Shown here piece by piece: positions 28,589 to 38,126 of a stretch of 64,000 nt of DNA (its first letter is position 1; each line of letters opens with the position of its first letter). The DNA is from Methanobacterium_C sp963845285 (lineage in GTDB: Archaea; Methanobacteriota; Methanobacteria; Methanobacteriales; Methanobacteriaceae): assembly GCA_963845285.1 (NCBI GenBank), contig CAWJRO010000018.1:62001-126000 (forward strand), read 5' to 3'. The notes below the pieces were generated by a model. The model was not told the DNA's origin. It did no database searches and saw nothing but the letters and a program-made list of their open reading frames with translations. Made by a program: the position numbers and the translations under genes.

Positions 28589-30310
28589 ATGAGTTTAATG
28601 AAAACAACTTATGACAGATTATTAGAATATTTCCCAGTTTCTATGGAGCCTAGACCCGCGCAAAAGGAAATCCTCGAAACAATCGCTGAGGGGATAGATG
28701 AAGGATTTCGTTATTTCCTTTTAGATGCCGGGACTGGAATAGGTAAATCCGCTATAGCTGTTACTTTAGCAAAATACTTTGGTAGTGCGTATATAATAAC
28801 TGTAACTAAACAGTTACAGGACCAATATCATGATGAATTTAAATTTAAAGTGCAAAAAGGTAGAAATAATTTTATATGTAAGGAATCTGAATTTTTTAAT
28901 AAAAATGATAACTGTGAAAATGGTATTTGCAGAACTACCAATCTAAAATGTGCTTATGGAATAACTCTTAAACCTGAAGATGACTCCAAGGAATGTTTTA
29001 CTGATAGAAGAGGTCAAATTTGGTATTTTAAATCTGAAAACCATTGTAATTATTGGAATAGAAAATCAGATGCCATCAATGCACATATAACACTTATGAA
29101 TTATGCTTCATATATCCCGGAAATGAATTATGTCTCTCATTTTCAATTAAGAAAATTATCAATATATGATGAAGCCCACAACCTCGAAAATCAGCTGTTT
29201 AATCATGTAAGTCTTACATTATCCAATAGCATATTTAAAAAAGATTTTAAAGAGGCTTTAGAACTTCAAAAGAATGTGAGTCCTGAAATGGGATCAGAAG
29301 ACAGTATAAAACTTTCAGAACCCAAATTAGCAGAAGAAGAATATACTGAGGATGTTGATAAGTGGATAAAAAGTTTCCATGGACTTATAAATCAATATAA
29401 AGCCCTATCTGTAATGGCGGATTTGAATGAAAAACCTAAACAACGGGCTAGAAACATGGTGAGAAAGCTTGAATTTGTTAGAAATGAACTTCTAGAACAT
29501 TATAATGATTGGATCATTAATCCTATAAAACCTGGGCAAGATAAGGGAAAAAACAAAGAAGGAAAAATAATTTTCAAGCCTATTGAAGTAAGTCGTTTTT
29601 GTAAGAAATATATATTTAAACATAGTAACTACAACCTTTTAATGAGTGCTACAATATTAAATAAAGATTCATTTTGTAAACGGCATGGTCTTAACCCGGA
29701 AGAAGTTTTGTACATTCCAGCTAAAAGCCCATTTAAAAAAGAAAATCGCCCTATTTCTATCAAATCAGTGGGTCCCATGTCATATAACGAGCAAAAAAAG
29801 ACCTTACCCAAAACTATTCCTGTAATTAAAGAAATTTTAGATAATCATAAAGATGATAAAGGGATAATACACACCCACACACATAAATTGGCTAATTATT
29901 TAAAATCTAAATTAAATGATCCTAGGATAATTACTTATTCTGATGGTGGGGATCGTGAAAAAGTTATAGAACAATTTAAACATTCAAAAGAGCTTATGGT
30001 GCTTGTAGCTCCCAGTGTAAACGAGGGAGTAGACTTACCAAATGAGTTATGTAGATTTCAAATAATTTATAAAATTCCTTATCCTGGCCTAAACGATAAA
30101 CAAGTTAAAGCCCGTAAGGAACGTGACCCTGATTGGTACGCTTATAAAACCGTTTCTTCTATAGTTCAAGCCTATGGGCGGGGTATGAGAACAGAAGATG
30201 ATTATTGTGATACTTATATATTAGACAAAAATATTGAACATCTTTTGAATAGAAGATTTAATTCATTTAAATTCATTCCGGATTACTTTAAAGAGGCTAT
30301 AACTAAATAA
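28589..30310 (+). CDS. XPD/DinG-family DNA helicase
   Basis: A superfamily 2 helicase of about 573 residues. Motif I is DAGTGIGKS, motif II YDEAHNLE, motif VI QAYGRGMRTEDD. Cysteines between motifs I and II (FICKESE, CENGIC, LKCAYG, ENHCNYW) are placed like the [4Fe-4S] ligands of XPD/DinG. It should unwind DNA 5'-3' in repair or R-loop removal. I chose the ATG at 28589 (MSLMKTTYDRL), because the upstream extension from TTG 28505 is hydrophobic and unlike the family. ATG 28598 is an alternative. Confidence 0.88.
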   Translation: MSLMKTTYDRLLEYFPVSMEPRPAQKEILETIAEGIDEGFRYFLLDAGTGIGKSAIAVTLAKYFGSAYIITVTKQLQDQYHDEFKFKVQKGRNNFICKESEFFNKNDNCENGICRTTNLKCAYGITLKPEDDSKECFTDRRGQIWYFKSENHCNYWNRKSDAINAHITLMNYASYIPEMNYVSHFQLRKLSIYDEAHNLENQLFNHVSLTLSNSIFKKDFKEALELQKNVSPEMGSEDSIKLSEPKLAEEEYTEDVDKWIKSFHGLINQYKALSVMADLNEKPKQRARNMVRKLEFVRNELLEHYNDWIINPIKPGQDKGKNKEGKIIFKPIEVSRFCKKYIFKHSNYNLLMSATILNKDSFCKRHGLNPEEVLYIPAKSPFKKENRPISIKSVGPMSYNEQKKTLPKTIPVIKEILDNHKDDKGIIHTHTHKLANYLKSKLNDPRIITYSDGGDREKVIEQFKHSKELMVLVAPSVNEGVDLPNELCRFQIIYKIPYPGLNDKQVKARKERDPDWYAYKTVSSIVQAYGRGMRTEDDYCDTYILDKNIEHLLNRRFNSFKFIPDYFKEAITK

Positions 30311-30395
30311 AATCTCAATATGCTCTCAAAAGAAAATTTTGAAAAAGAAGAAAAGAGAAAGAAAAAAATATATAAAAAGTTAAATATCCTGAATT

Positions 30396-30662
30396 TTATT
30401 CAATACTGAGTCCACAGTAATTCTTGCTGTAGAAATTGTATGCCCTATCATCTATGGTTACGTTTAAAAAATCATATCGTATTGGGCTTGGACTTGGTAA
30501 GAGTGTTACTAACTTTTTTTGCCCGAGGTAGAGAATACCATCGTTTATTTCTTTAGATCTGAGGTTTGTTAACCTTTTTATTGCATCTCCATTTGCTCTT
30601 TCCAGACTTCCTTCTACCATTGCTTTTAATATTGTTATTGCATTGTTTTCAACTGATTTCAT
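30396..30662 (-). CDS. Small protein, possibly winged-helix
   Basis: An 88-residue protein with a predicted helix-turn-helix-like N-terminal half (GDAIKRLTNLRSKEINDGIL) and a beta-rich end. AGGGGAT lies before the ATG on the minus strand. Possibly a DNA-binding regulator; no family assigned. Confidence 0.6.
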   Translation of the reverse strand: MKSVENNAITILKAMVEGSLERANGDAIKRLTNLRSKEINDGILYLGQKKLVTLLPSPSPIRYDFLNVTIDDRAYNFYSKNYCGLSIE

Positions 30663-30877
30663 TGAAATCTATCCCCTTTAATTGTTTTATATTTAATAAC
30701 CTCTGATAAATGTATCTTTGGAATGGGATGCTAATAAAAGTATCGATTTACATGTGGATACAACTCCGTAACCTGATTCAAGGTTCATTCTCAAAGAAAA
30801 ATTTCATTCTCAATAGATCCTCAATAAAAAATATAAATCCATCTTTCAATAAAAATAATACCCAGAGGTGTTTTCGT

Positions 30878-31030
30878 ATGGCTCAAACATGTATGACAGA
30901 ACAGGAGATAGAAGAATTTGTGGACAACTTTAAAGGCATGCTCTGGGATGAACTGGACGATGCAGTGAACTGCATGACAAAGGAAGATTTAGCGGCTGCA
31001 GTCCGTGCTTTGAAAAAAAGATTCGGTTAA
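30878..31030 (+). CDS. Small helical protein, 50 residues
   Basis: I chose the ATG at 30878 because GAGGTG lies 7 bases upstream; the longer upstream frame looks non-coding. The product (MAQTCMTEQEIEEFVDNFKG...) is acidic and helical with two Cys. Function unknown. Confidence 0.6.
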   Translation: MAQTCMTEQEIEEFVDNFKGMLWDELDDAVNCMTKEDLAAAVRALKKRFG

Positions 31031-31389
31031 AATTTCAATATTTTTTTAAAAAATAAAAATTCTTCATGTTTTTTTTGTTTGTCAATTTGTTTTCTACTTC
31101 AGAAACATAAAATTAAATTTCTTTATATTTCGTAATCATTTAATCGTTCTTTTTTACTAAAACTGCTAGAACTGTTGTTAAACTAATAATAATTGCAATA
31201 GATACTGCTAAAATTAGTAATTATTACAATTTTTGTTTTTTAAATTAATAGAAACCCAATAATTGTTGTTGATGTTATTAGGAACTGTAATAATAGCTGT
31301 CGAATTTAGTAAAGACCATAAGAATTGCTGGTTGAAATTGATAAGAAATCAATAATTATTGTTGAAATTAATAAGAAACTGTTGTTGAA
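31031..31389. other. Convergent spacer with short degenerate repeats
   Basis: From 31180 to 31385 motifs such as AATAATTGTTGTTGA and AATAAGAAACTGTTGTTGA recur loosely. No gene is visible. Confidence 0.35.
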
Positions 31390-31731
31390 TTAAAATTTCA
31401 AGCCAATTCCTTCGCCAATCTCTTTAGCTTTATCTTCCATGGCTTGTTTTACATCTTTTTCGCATTTAAAGGTCAGTTCTAGTTGTCTTATCCCTATTTT
31501 AACCTTTGCTATATCTTCCATGATGCAGGCATCCAAAATTGGTTCATCTACATTGAGGTTTCCATCAAGTTTGTACCTGCAAAGGTTGGATGTGAGGTTC
31601 CCTATTTCTTTGATTAAAACTATGATCTGATCATCCAAGCTGTTTCTTTCAAGTACCCTTCTGCAAACTGTGTCTATGATCTGTTTCCTATTTCCATCTT
31701 TCATTATTCTCGCACATTTAATAGTAATCAT
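31390..31731 (-). CDS. Conserved-looking hypothetical protein, 113 residues
   Basis: A soluble, mostly helical protein (MITIKCARIMKDGNRKQIID ... KAKEIGEGIGLKF) with four Cys spread along the chain. The length, codon pattern and absence of overlap with other genes suggest a real gene. I do not recognise the family. Confidence 0.5.
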   Translation of the reverse strand: MITIKCARIMKDGNRKQIIDTVCRRVLERNSLDDQIIVLIKEIGNLTSNLCRYKLDGNLNVDEPILDACIMEDIAKVKIGIRQLELTFKCEKDVKQAMEDKAKEIGEGIGLKF

Positions 31732-32146
31732 GTTGTAATTATCAGATCTCTGTTTATTAGATCTCGAATAACTAAATTCTCAGATTAGTTTAGTAAGTAT
31801 CTTCATAATTTCAAATATTCTTCATAATCTCAAATTAAACCATTTCATAATCTAAAATTAGGTTCATATTCCACAATCTGAGTTATCCCAGATTAAATTT
31901 TGTTACAGTGATATTTATTATTTACTAACAGTTTTGATGTTTTTAGATATGTGATAAATGGTTGTTTAAGGCGTCATGGATTTTTTTATAGAACCGGTGG
32001 ATTTAGAAAGAGTATTATGCTAATTTATTAGATATAATAAGAAAAATGATGATTTAATCATAATTTAAGTCTTTTTTTAGTTCGAGATCCCAAAGATTAG
32101 GGTGTGATTCTGGCAAATTTATTTAAATGATCTTAATGAACGGTAG
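31732..32146. other. AT-rich spacer between divergent genes
   Basis: Repeated ATAATCTCAAATTA-like words occur at 31800-31900. It contains no gene. It leads into the direct-repeat site at 32147. Confidence 0.35.
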
Positions 32147-32186
32147 TAACATTGATCAAAAGGAAGTAAATGTTAACATTGATCAA
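32147..32186 (+). promoter_or_regulatory. Direct repeats before a secreted-protein gene
   Basis: TAACATTGATCAA occurs at 32147-32159 and again at 32174-32186, 27 bases apart and just before the ribosome site of the 32204 gene. It may be a regulator site or lie in the 5' untranslated region. Confidence 0.4.
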
Positions 32187-32203
32187 TCAAGAAGGTGATA
32201 TTA

Positions 32204-32644
32204 ATGAAAAAAATCATTATAATGGGCCTTTTTGCCCTACTTATAGGAGCAGTTCCTGTGTATGCAGCGGACTCAAGTAATGCAACAGTTGTACAACAGC
32301 TCCAAAACTCAAATCCCAGTGCATATCAAGATATAATGAATACCTTATCCCAGATTCAGAACATAAATCCGAATGTATCTCAGGATATAAATAATTTGAA
32401 AAATGAATTTATGAGTAATCCTCAGATAAATCTACTCCAAAATACAGACGTTCAAAATCAAATTTCCAATATACTCCAGAATACGGATGTTAAAACTCAG
32501 ATACATAGTTTAATACAAAATAAAGATGTCCAAAATGGGATTAACAGTTTGATGCAAAGTAAAGAGGTTCAAGATGGAGTTAACACCTTGATGCAAAATA
32601 AGGACATTAAAAATGAAGTTAACCAAATAGTGAACAACAGTTAA
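32204..32644 (+). CDS. Secreted helical-repeat protein
   Basis: A protein of about 146 residues with a signal peptide (MKKIIIMGLFALLIGAVPVYA) and a mature part of Asn/Gln-rich imperfect 14-residue repeats (LIQNKDVQNGINS, LMQSKEVQDGVNT, LMQNKDIKNEVN). Start at the ATG 32204, with AAGGTG upstream. An exported, probably coiled or solenoid protein; family unknown. Confidence 0.7.
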   Translation: MKKIIIMGLFALLIGAVPVYAADSSNATVVQQLQNSNPSAYQDIMNTLSQIQNINPNVSQDINNLKNEFMSNPQINLLQNTDVQNQISNILQNTDVKTQIHSLIQNKDVQNGINSLMQSKEVQDGVNTLMQNKDIKNEVNQIVNNS

Positions 32645-32689
32645 ATTTAATGAACATTTCAAAAAATGAGGGTTTAAAAAACAAGGGGT

Positions 32690-33118
32690 TTATCCCATTC
32701 CCTCTAAAAATTTACCTGTTTTAGCATCAACTTTAGCACCACCAATTGCCACACCATAAGTACTACTATTGACCTTAGTATCATAAACTGTAATTAAATA
32801 ATAGGGATTTTCACCGTTTTGGACTAATTTTGCTTCATAACGCACATTGAAAGAAGGTCCTGCAGTCTCTTTAACGACTTTTATTGCCTCTTGAGGACTT
32901 ATAAGTCCAGAATCACTGGATTTCTGTTGAGTTTCATTTTTATCTGTGCTAACATTTGAATTAATACTCTGATTTTCAACAGAACTGTTATTAACTAAAA
33001 CAGAAGAATTTTTATCATTATTCTGTAAATAACCCTCTAAAATAAAACCACCGACCAATCCTATCACAGCAACAAGAATAAATATAACAATAAGGACCAT
33101 TTTGGTTCTAGTATCCAT
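32690..33118 (-). CDS. Membrane-anchored PepSY-domain protein
   Basis: About 142 residues: an N-terminal membrane segment (7-30), a Ser/Asn-rich linker, and a C-terminal PepSY-like domain (SPQEAIKVVKETAGPSFNVR ... GGAKVDAKTGKFLEG). PepSY domains outside the cell may inhibit proteases or bind the envelope. GGAGG is well spaced before the ATG at 33118. Confidence 0.75.
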   Translation of the reverse strand: MDTRTKMVLIVIFILVAVIGLVGGFILEGYLQNNDKNSSVLVNNSSVENQSINSNVSTDKNETQQKSSDSGLISPQEAIKVVKETAGPSFNVRYEAKLVQNGENPYYLITVYDTKVNSSTYGVAIGGAKVDAKTGKFLEGMG

Positions 33119-33671
33119 CAATAACCTCCAGATTTATTATAAATAAATTAATTCATTTAAACAATTTTAGTTATTGACAAAATATATTTAATGGTACATA
33201 TGTTAATTTAAACAAAAGAATATCTTGGATCACTTGTTTTAATCAATTTTAGTTATCTAAAATAATTGAAAAAAAATCAGCGACCAGCAATTGCAATAAT
33301 TCCATATTTACCTCCCAAAATGATTTAAACCTATTTTAACTGTATTTTATGTAAGAATATGATCCCTTGTGGGGCCAAAGATCAGGCAATTTTTCAGTCA
33401 GAATTGGTATAGAACATTATATAATCTCAAATATTCTTTTCAATGAAAATATGGGGGATTATCCAAATTTACCGGGTTGGTCTCCTTAAAAGTTAACTTT
33501 GTAAGAATGTTATTTAAAATTAAAGAAAAATACTGGAAAACCTTAAGGAATATATTAATAACAAAAAATAGAGAGTCTAAGAATTATTTTTGAATTTGAG
33601 GATCATAAATTGATTTTTTTAAAATTAGGATAATCCTTTTTAATTAAAATATAAAATAATTTTTAATTATA
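33119..33671. other. AT-rich spacer
   Basis: Apart from an unassigned frame of about 36 codons near 33450-33590, no gene can be supported. It borders a short inverted-repeat element. Confidence 0.35.
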
Positions 33672-33781
33672 AAGAGGCTGTCTCATGATTATTTTTGACT
33701 TCTATAATTCTCATTATTTTTGAATTTAAAGTTTTATTTACTCTTATTTTTTTGCAGATTTTGAATTATGAAACAACCTCT
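33672..33781. mobile_element. Short inverted-repeat element (MITE-like), copy 2
   Basis: Ends AGAGGCTGTCTCATGATTA and the complement of GAATTATGAAACAACCTCT; internal GAATTTAAAG as in the other copies. TAAA is found directly outside both GAGG/CCTC ends, a possible target duplication. Confidence 0.8.
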
Positions 33782-33807
33782 AAAACAATTCTTTTCACAA
33801 TGAGAAT

Positions 33808-34188
33808 TTAATCTTCAATGTTTATAGTTACAGAATCACCATCATCCATATTATACGTTCCTTTTATAGATTGAGGGGCTATAAACTCAATAACATCTAT
33901 TGAATGCCGGGTTTTCTCTGGGAAAATTACTGCTCCTTCAATTTTATCATTTAAGACTGCTTTTTTGAATTTCACATCTCCAAAAAAGTCTTCGCCATTT
34001 ATTTTTGGCATATCAGTTTCCAAAAGTTTTTTAACCTTTTCAACGCCCTCTTTACCAACCTGAACATTCAAAGTACCAATATATGGTTTAAAATTAAGTT
34101 TATCTTCAAATTGACTCCTGTAAACTGCCTGTGACATGAAATAAGCACCTTTTTTTGTACCTGAAACTATAACACCTTTAAGTTCCAT
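33808..34188 (-). CDS. ribK: RibK, CTP-dependent riboflavin kinase
   Basis: A protein of about 126 residues matching the archaeal riboflavin kinase family (DUF120): MELKGVIVSGTKKGAYFMS, FKPYIGTLNV, and the C-terminal TRHSIDVIEFIAP. It makes FMN from riboflavin and CTP. I prefer the ATG at 34188 because the family begins at MELKG; a GTG at 34197 is possible. FMN and FAD enzymes are abundant in this window. Confidence 0.9.
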   Translation of the reverse strand: MELKGVIVSGTKKGAYFMSQAVYRSQFEDKLNFKPYIGTLNVQVGKEGVEKVKKLLETDMPKINGEDFFGDVKFKKAVLNDKIEGAVIFPEKTRHSIDVIEFIAPQSIKGTYNMDDGDSVTINIED

Positions 34189-34271
34189 TTGAATCACGTT
34201 CCATTTAATTTGTCGCCCATAATCACATTAAAAATGATTGCAGGAATATTAAAAAAAAGAAATTGAAGTTT

Positions 34272-34511
34272 TTAGTGTGACTGCATCTCAGCAGATCCCA
34301 TTTCGCAATGTTTTGTACTGTTTAAATGGAATTCAGTTGTAACTGGGCATTCTTGACATTTACATTCTTCTATATTTTCAACACATTTTCCTGCGTCTCC
34401 TGTTGCACAAAAAACGCCCATAACTTCCCCTCTCATACATTCATTGTAAGAGGAACAGGAGTTACATATGCATTCTATCATGGTTTTTTCACTTCGAGGA
34501 ACATTTTTCAT
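34272..34511 (-). CDS. Small cysteine-rich protein, DUF2769-like
   Basis: A 79-residue protein with nine Cys (CICNSCSSYNEC, FCATGDAGKC, CKCQEC), the pattern of methanogen DUF2769 proteins. It probably binds zinc or an iron-sulfur cluster. GGAGGTGA lies before the ATG. Confidence 0.7.
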   Translation of the reverse strand: MKNVPRSEKTMIECICNSCSSYNECMRGEVMGVFCATGDAGKCVENIEECKCQECPVTTEFHLNSTKHCEMGSAEMQSH

Positions 34512-34820
34512 TTTTTCACCTCCATATACTGCATAGTAAACAATTATTATATGGTATGAATTTAATAAAATTTGCGTTATTATGATTTTGTTAAGATAAT
34601 GTGATAAAAAATAGAAAATGTTTTAGACGATTATGCTTATGATTGGTATTATGACGAAGATTATTACAAAAGATTGTCATTATAATCTGTAGTATAACAT
34701 CTTAAAGAACATGCTCTTTTGAAAAAAATAGTTTAAATATTGAATAAATAGTTTTAAAAATAGCTATTAATCTAACAGGTCAAAATTATTCTTTAAAAAT
34801 AAAAAAGATAGAAAGAAAAC
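34512..34820. other. AT-rich spacer
   Basis: It contains an AAACAATTATTATATGG sequence at 34539 that resembles half of the sulfur operator, but no full palindrome and no gene. Confidence 0.35.
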
Positions 34821-35216
34821 TTAAGTTTCAGCTTTAGCTTTCTCTTCTTCAGCCTGTTTCATTTTGTAGTCTGCTATTGCTGCTTTCAATGCATCTGCAG
34901 CCAGGTTGGAGCAGTGCATTTTAACGGGTGGTAGTCCTTCAAGTTCGTCAGCCACATCATTTCTTGTTATTTTCAGGGCTTCTTCAATGGTCTTTCCTAC
35001 TGCCATCTCTGTTATCATACTGCTTGTTGCAATTGCAGCACCACAGCCAAAGGTTTTGAATTTGATGTCTGTTATAATGTTGTCTTCAACTTTTATGTAG
35101 ATGGTCATCAGGTCTCCACAAACTGGGTTTCCTTCAGTACCAACACCACTGGCATCTTTTATTTCTCCAACGTTTCTAGGATTCTGGAAATGGTCCATAA
35201 CTTTCTCAGTGTACAT
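34821..35216 (-). CDS. iscU: IscU/NifU-type iron-sulfur scaffold
   Basis: A 131-residue scaffold with the three cluster-binding Cys in NPVCGD, TFGCGAA and KMHCSNLA. It assembles [2Fe-2S]/[4Fe-4S] clusters with sulfur from the cysteine desulfurase encoded one base upstream. The C-terminus has a charged helical extension (QAEEEKAKAET). Confidence 0.93.
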   Translation of the reverse strand: MYTEKVMDHFQNPRNVGEIKDASGVGTEGNPVCGDLMTIYIKVEDNIITDIKFKTFGCGAAIATSSMITEMAVGKTIEEALKITRNDVADELEGLPPVKMHCSNLAADALKAAIADYKMKQAEEEKAKAET

Positions 35217-35217
35217 T

Positions 35218-36381
35218 CTATTCCCCCTTACTACACCATAATGGTGACATTTTTCTTAAAATATCAACAACTTCCTTAATAGATTTAACAACATAATCAA
35301 TCTGTTCTTCTGTGTTGTCACGTCCAAGACTTATACGCAGTGACCCGTGGGCCTCCACTTCTTTAAGTCCTATTGCCATAAGGACCTGGGATGGTTCAAG
35401 TTTTATTGAGGAACATGCTGAACCTGTTGAGGCAGCTATACCCTTGGAGTCCAGATGCAATATCAAGGATTCTCCTTCTATACCTGTGAATCTAAAGTTC
35501 ACATTACCTGGTAACCTTTGGGTTGGATGTCCATTTAGATAAGCATCTTCGTTCTCTTCTAGCACGGCTTTTATGAGTTTGTCCCTGAGTCTTGTAAGTT
35601 CTTGCATCTCTTTTTCAAGATTCTGCTCGGAGATTTCGCATGCTTTACCAAGACCAACTATTCCTGGAACGTTTTCTGTTCCTGGGCGTAATCCTCTTTC
35701 ATGTCCTCCACCGTGGAGTATTGGTTCAAGTCTGACACCTTTTTTAATGTACAATGCTCCAATCCCCTTTGGACCGTAGAGTTTGTGTGATGATAAGGAT
35801 AGCATGTCCACGTTAAGTTCATTAACATCTACCGGGATCTTTCCAACAGATTGAACTGCATCGGTATGGAAATATATGCCCTTTTCACGGGCTATTTTGC
35901 CTATTTCTGCTATGGGTTGGATGGTTCCTATTTCGTTGTTGGCGTGCATTATAGTGATTAAAATGGTTTTATCTGTTATTGCATCTTCAACATCAGAAGC
36001 CTTTACAATTCCATCGTTGTTTACAGGAATGTATGTGACATCAAAACCATGTTTTGCAAGGTACTTACATGTTTCAGTGACTGCAGGGTGTTCTATGTTT
36101 GAAGTTATTATATGGTTTCCCTTATTTTTAAGCCTGTAAGCTGTTCCTTTAATAGCTATATTATCGGATTCTGTTCCTCCACTTGTGAAGATGATCTCCT
36201 TGGGGTCTGCATTTATTATTGATGCAACCTGTTTTCTTGCAGATTCCATTGCCCTTTTGCCTTCCCTTCCAAGGGAGTACAGGGTGGATGCATTTCCAAA
36301 GGAATCTATGAAATACGGTTTCATTGCTTCAAATACTGCTGGATCTACTGGTGCTGTTGCTGAATGATCCATATAAATCAT
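35218..36381 (-). CDS. nifS: NifS/IscS-type cysteine desulfurase
   Basis: A 387-residue PLP enzyme: GGTESDNIAIKG, the PLP lysine in SLSSHKLYGPKGIGA and the active Cys in STGSACSS. It releases sulfur from cysteine as a persulfide for cluster assembly on the IscU-type scaffold. The pair lies behind metX and metY on the same strand. GAGGTGG precedes the start. Many methanogens lack a full Isc pathway, so this adds to the sulfur theme. Confidence 0.94.
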   Translation of the reverse strand: MIYMDHSATAPVDPAVFEAMKPYFIDSFGNASTLYSLGREGKRAMESARKQVASIINADPKEIIFTSGGTESDNIAIKGTAYRLKNKGNHIITSNIEHPAVTETCKYLAKHGFDVTYIPVNNDGIVKASDVEDAITDKTILITIMHANNEIGTIQPIAEIGKIAREKGIYFHTDAVQSVGKIPVDVNELNVDMLSLSSHKLYGPKGIGALYIKKGVRLEPILHGGGHERGLRPGTENVPGIVGLGKACEISEQNLEKEMQELTRLRDKLIKAVLEENEDAYLNGHPTQRLPGNVNFRFTGIEGESLILHLDSKGIAASTGSACSSIKLEPSQVLMAIGLKEVEAHGSLRISLGRDNTEEQIDYVVKSIKEVVDILRKMSPLWCSKGE

Positions 36382-36515
36382 TATTCCACCTCGAATATTT
36401 TGTTATGATTTTTGTTTATTATATAATTTTAAAAAATCTTGAACTTCACAATTTAATCTTTAAATCCACTAAGGAATTAAAACTTTTCATAATATTAAAA
36501 TTATCCTTTCAAATG

Positions 36516-37985
36516 TTAATCTCGCGCCATCAAAGTACTTATATGGTCTGTCGTTATTATTCCAATAACTTTTTTGTTATCATCAACCACGGGCAATGAG
36601 GAAATATTGTATTTTCTCATCTTACGGGCTGCAAGTTCTATTGGTTCATGTGGCTGAGAAGTTATAACTTTTTTAGTCATTATCTCATCTAATTTATCAT
36701 ATTTCAAGGCTACAGACTTGGAAACATCCCATGCTGTTACTATTCCCAGTAATCTGTTGTCTTCAGATATTACAGGCAGGTGTGTGACATTTTCATTTAA
36801 CATCATCACAGATGCTTCCTCTATGCTGGAGTTTTTCCTTATTTTGGCCACTTCTTGGGTCATGACATCCTCAACAAAGGTGTCTGATAAGAAACCGTTT
36901 ATTATGTAATTAATCTGTCCTGCTTCCAGTAGAAAAGCGTCATGCCCGTAGCTTGATTTTATTTCAGTGTAAAGAACGTCAAGATCGTTGGCACTCAGGG
37001 CCATTACAAATTCTTTGGATTGTGAAGGTGGATACAGCCAGTCGGAATCAACTGAGATAACTAAAAATTTGGCTTTTACGCCTTCAAAAGCTTCTTCCAG
37101 AGAACCATTTTCTGCAAGGTCAAAATAGTCGATGGCTTTGGTTATATAAAGGTAAGAATTAGAATCAAATCTTTTGGTAAATGAGGCTCCCTGGTAATGG
37201 AGGTAACTTTCAACCTGGAAATCTGTGTCAAAGTCGAAACTGTACTCCTCTTTATCCTGCAGCCTTCTACCGAATTTCTGATACATGGATTCATTGCTCA
37301 GGTAAGTTATATGGGCTATCATCCTTGCAAGGGCTAGTCCGTTGTCTGGAAACTCTTCTGAATAATAGTTTCCATGGTTCCAGTTTGGATCGGATATTAT
37401 TGCCCTTCTACCAACCTCATTAAAAGCAATCTGTTGTGGAGATGAGTAGGCTGTGGTTGCTATCGGAATAGCTGATCTCACCATTTCGGGGTGGGATACG
37501 CACCACTGAAGAACCTGCATTCCCCCCATGGAACCTCCAATAACTGCAAAAAGCTGTTTGATTCCAAGATGATCAATTAACCTTTTTTGGGCATTCACCA
37601 TGTCCTTTAAGGTTATTATTGGAAAATCAAGTCCATAGGGTTTATTAGTATCTGGATTAATGGAGGCGGGTCCTGTTGACCCTTTACAGCCACCTATAAC
37701 ATTTGAACATATTATGAAATACTTTTCTGTGTCCAAGCTTTTTCCAGGACCAATTATGATCTCCCACCATCCTGGTTTTCTGTCACCCTCGTGCCATCCT
37801 GCAACATGTGCATCTCCAGACAGGGCGTGGCAAACTAGAATAGCATTGCTTTTCTCTTTATTAAGTTTTCCATAAGTTTCATATGCTATAGTGGCTTTTT
37901 TAAGCTTATTTCCTCCTTCCAGAATTAAATCATCGGATAAGTTGTAATACTGTGTTTTTACAATTCCGATTGATTCATTTTTCAT
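36516..37985 (-). CDS. metX: MetX, homoserine O-acetyltransferase with CBS pair
   Basis: About 489 residues. An alpha/beta-hydrolase domain (1-370) carries the nucleophile Ser152 in IGGSMGGMQ, and a late HDAFLLE for the catalytic His/Asp. Two C-terminal CBS motifs (about 378-489) resemble those of other methanogen MetX proteins and may sense adenylates or SAM. It activates homoserine for direct sulfhydrylation by MetY upstream. The ATG at 37985 with GAGGAG upstream is chosen over the one at 38015. Confidence 0.93.
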   Translation of the reverse strand: MKNESIGIVKTQYYNLSDDLILEGGNKLKKATIAYETYGKLNKEKSNAILVCHALSGDAHVAGWHEGDRKPGWWEIIIGPGKSLDTEKYFIICSNVIGGCKGSTGPASINPDTNKPYGLDFPIITLKDMVNAQKRLIDHLGIKQLFAVIGGSMGGMQVLQWCVSHPEMVRSAIPIATTAYSSPQQIAFNEVGRRAIISDPNWNHGNYYSEEFPDNGLALARMIAHITYLSNESMYQKFGRRLQDKEEYSFDFDTDFQVESYLHYQGASFTKRFDSNSYLYITKAIDYFDLAENGSLEEAFEGVKAKFLVISVDSDWLYPPSQSKEFVMALSANDLDVLYTEIKSSYGHDAFLLEAGQINYIINGFLSDTFVEDVMTQEVAKIRKNSSIEEASVMMLNENVTHLPVISEDNRLLGIVTAWDVSKSVALKYDKLDEIMTKKVITSQPHEPIELAARKMRKYNISSLPVVDDNKKVIGIITTDHISTLMARD

Positions 37986-38126
37986 ATGCATCTCCTCATA
38001 AATGTCTACAGGCAAATCTTCTCTCTTTAATGTGTTTAATGGAAGTTTGTCCTACCATAAATTCTTTCTCCATTCCATGTATCTACTGTGTGGTATTTTA
38101 AGTTTTATACTTTGGATAAAGCCTGG

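Noticed and set aside
34539..34555. Additional sulfur-operator site near the DUF2769 gene
   Set aside because: Only one half of the palindrome is present.
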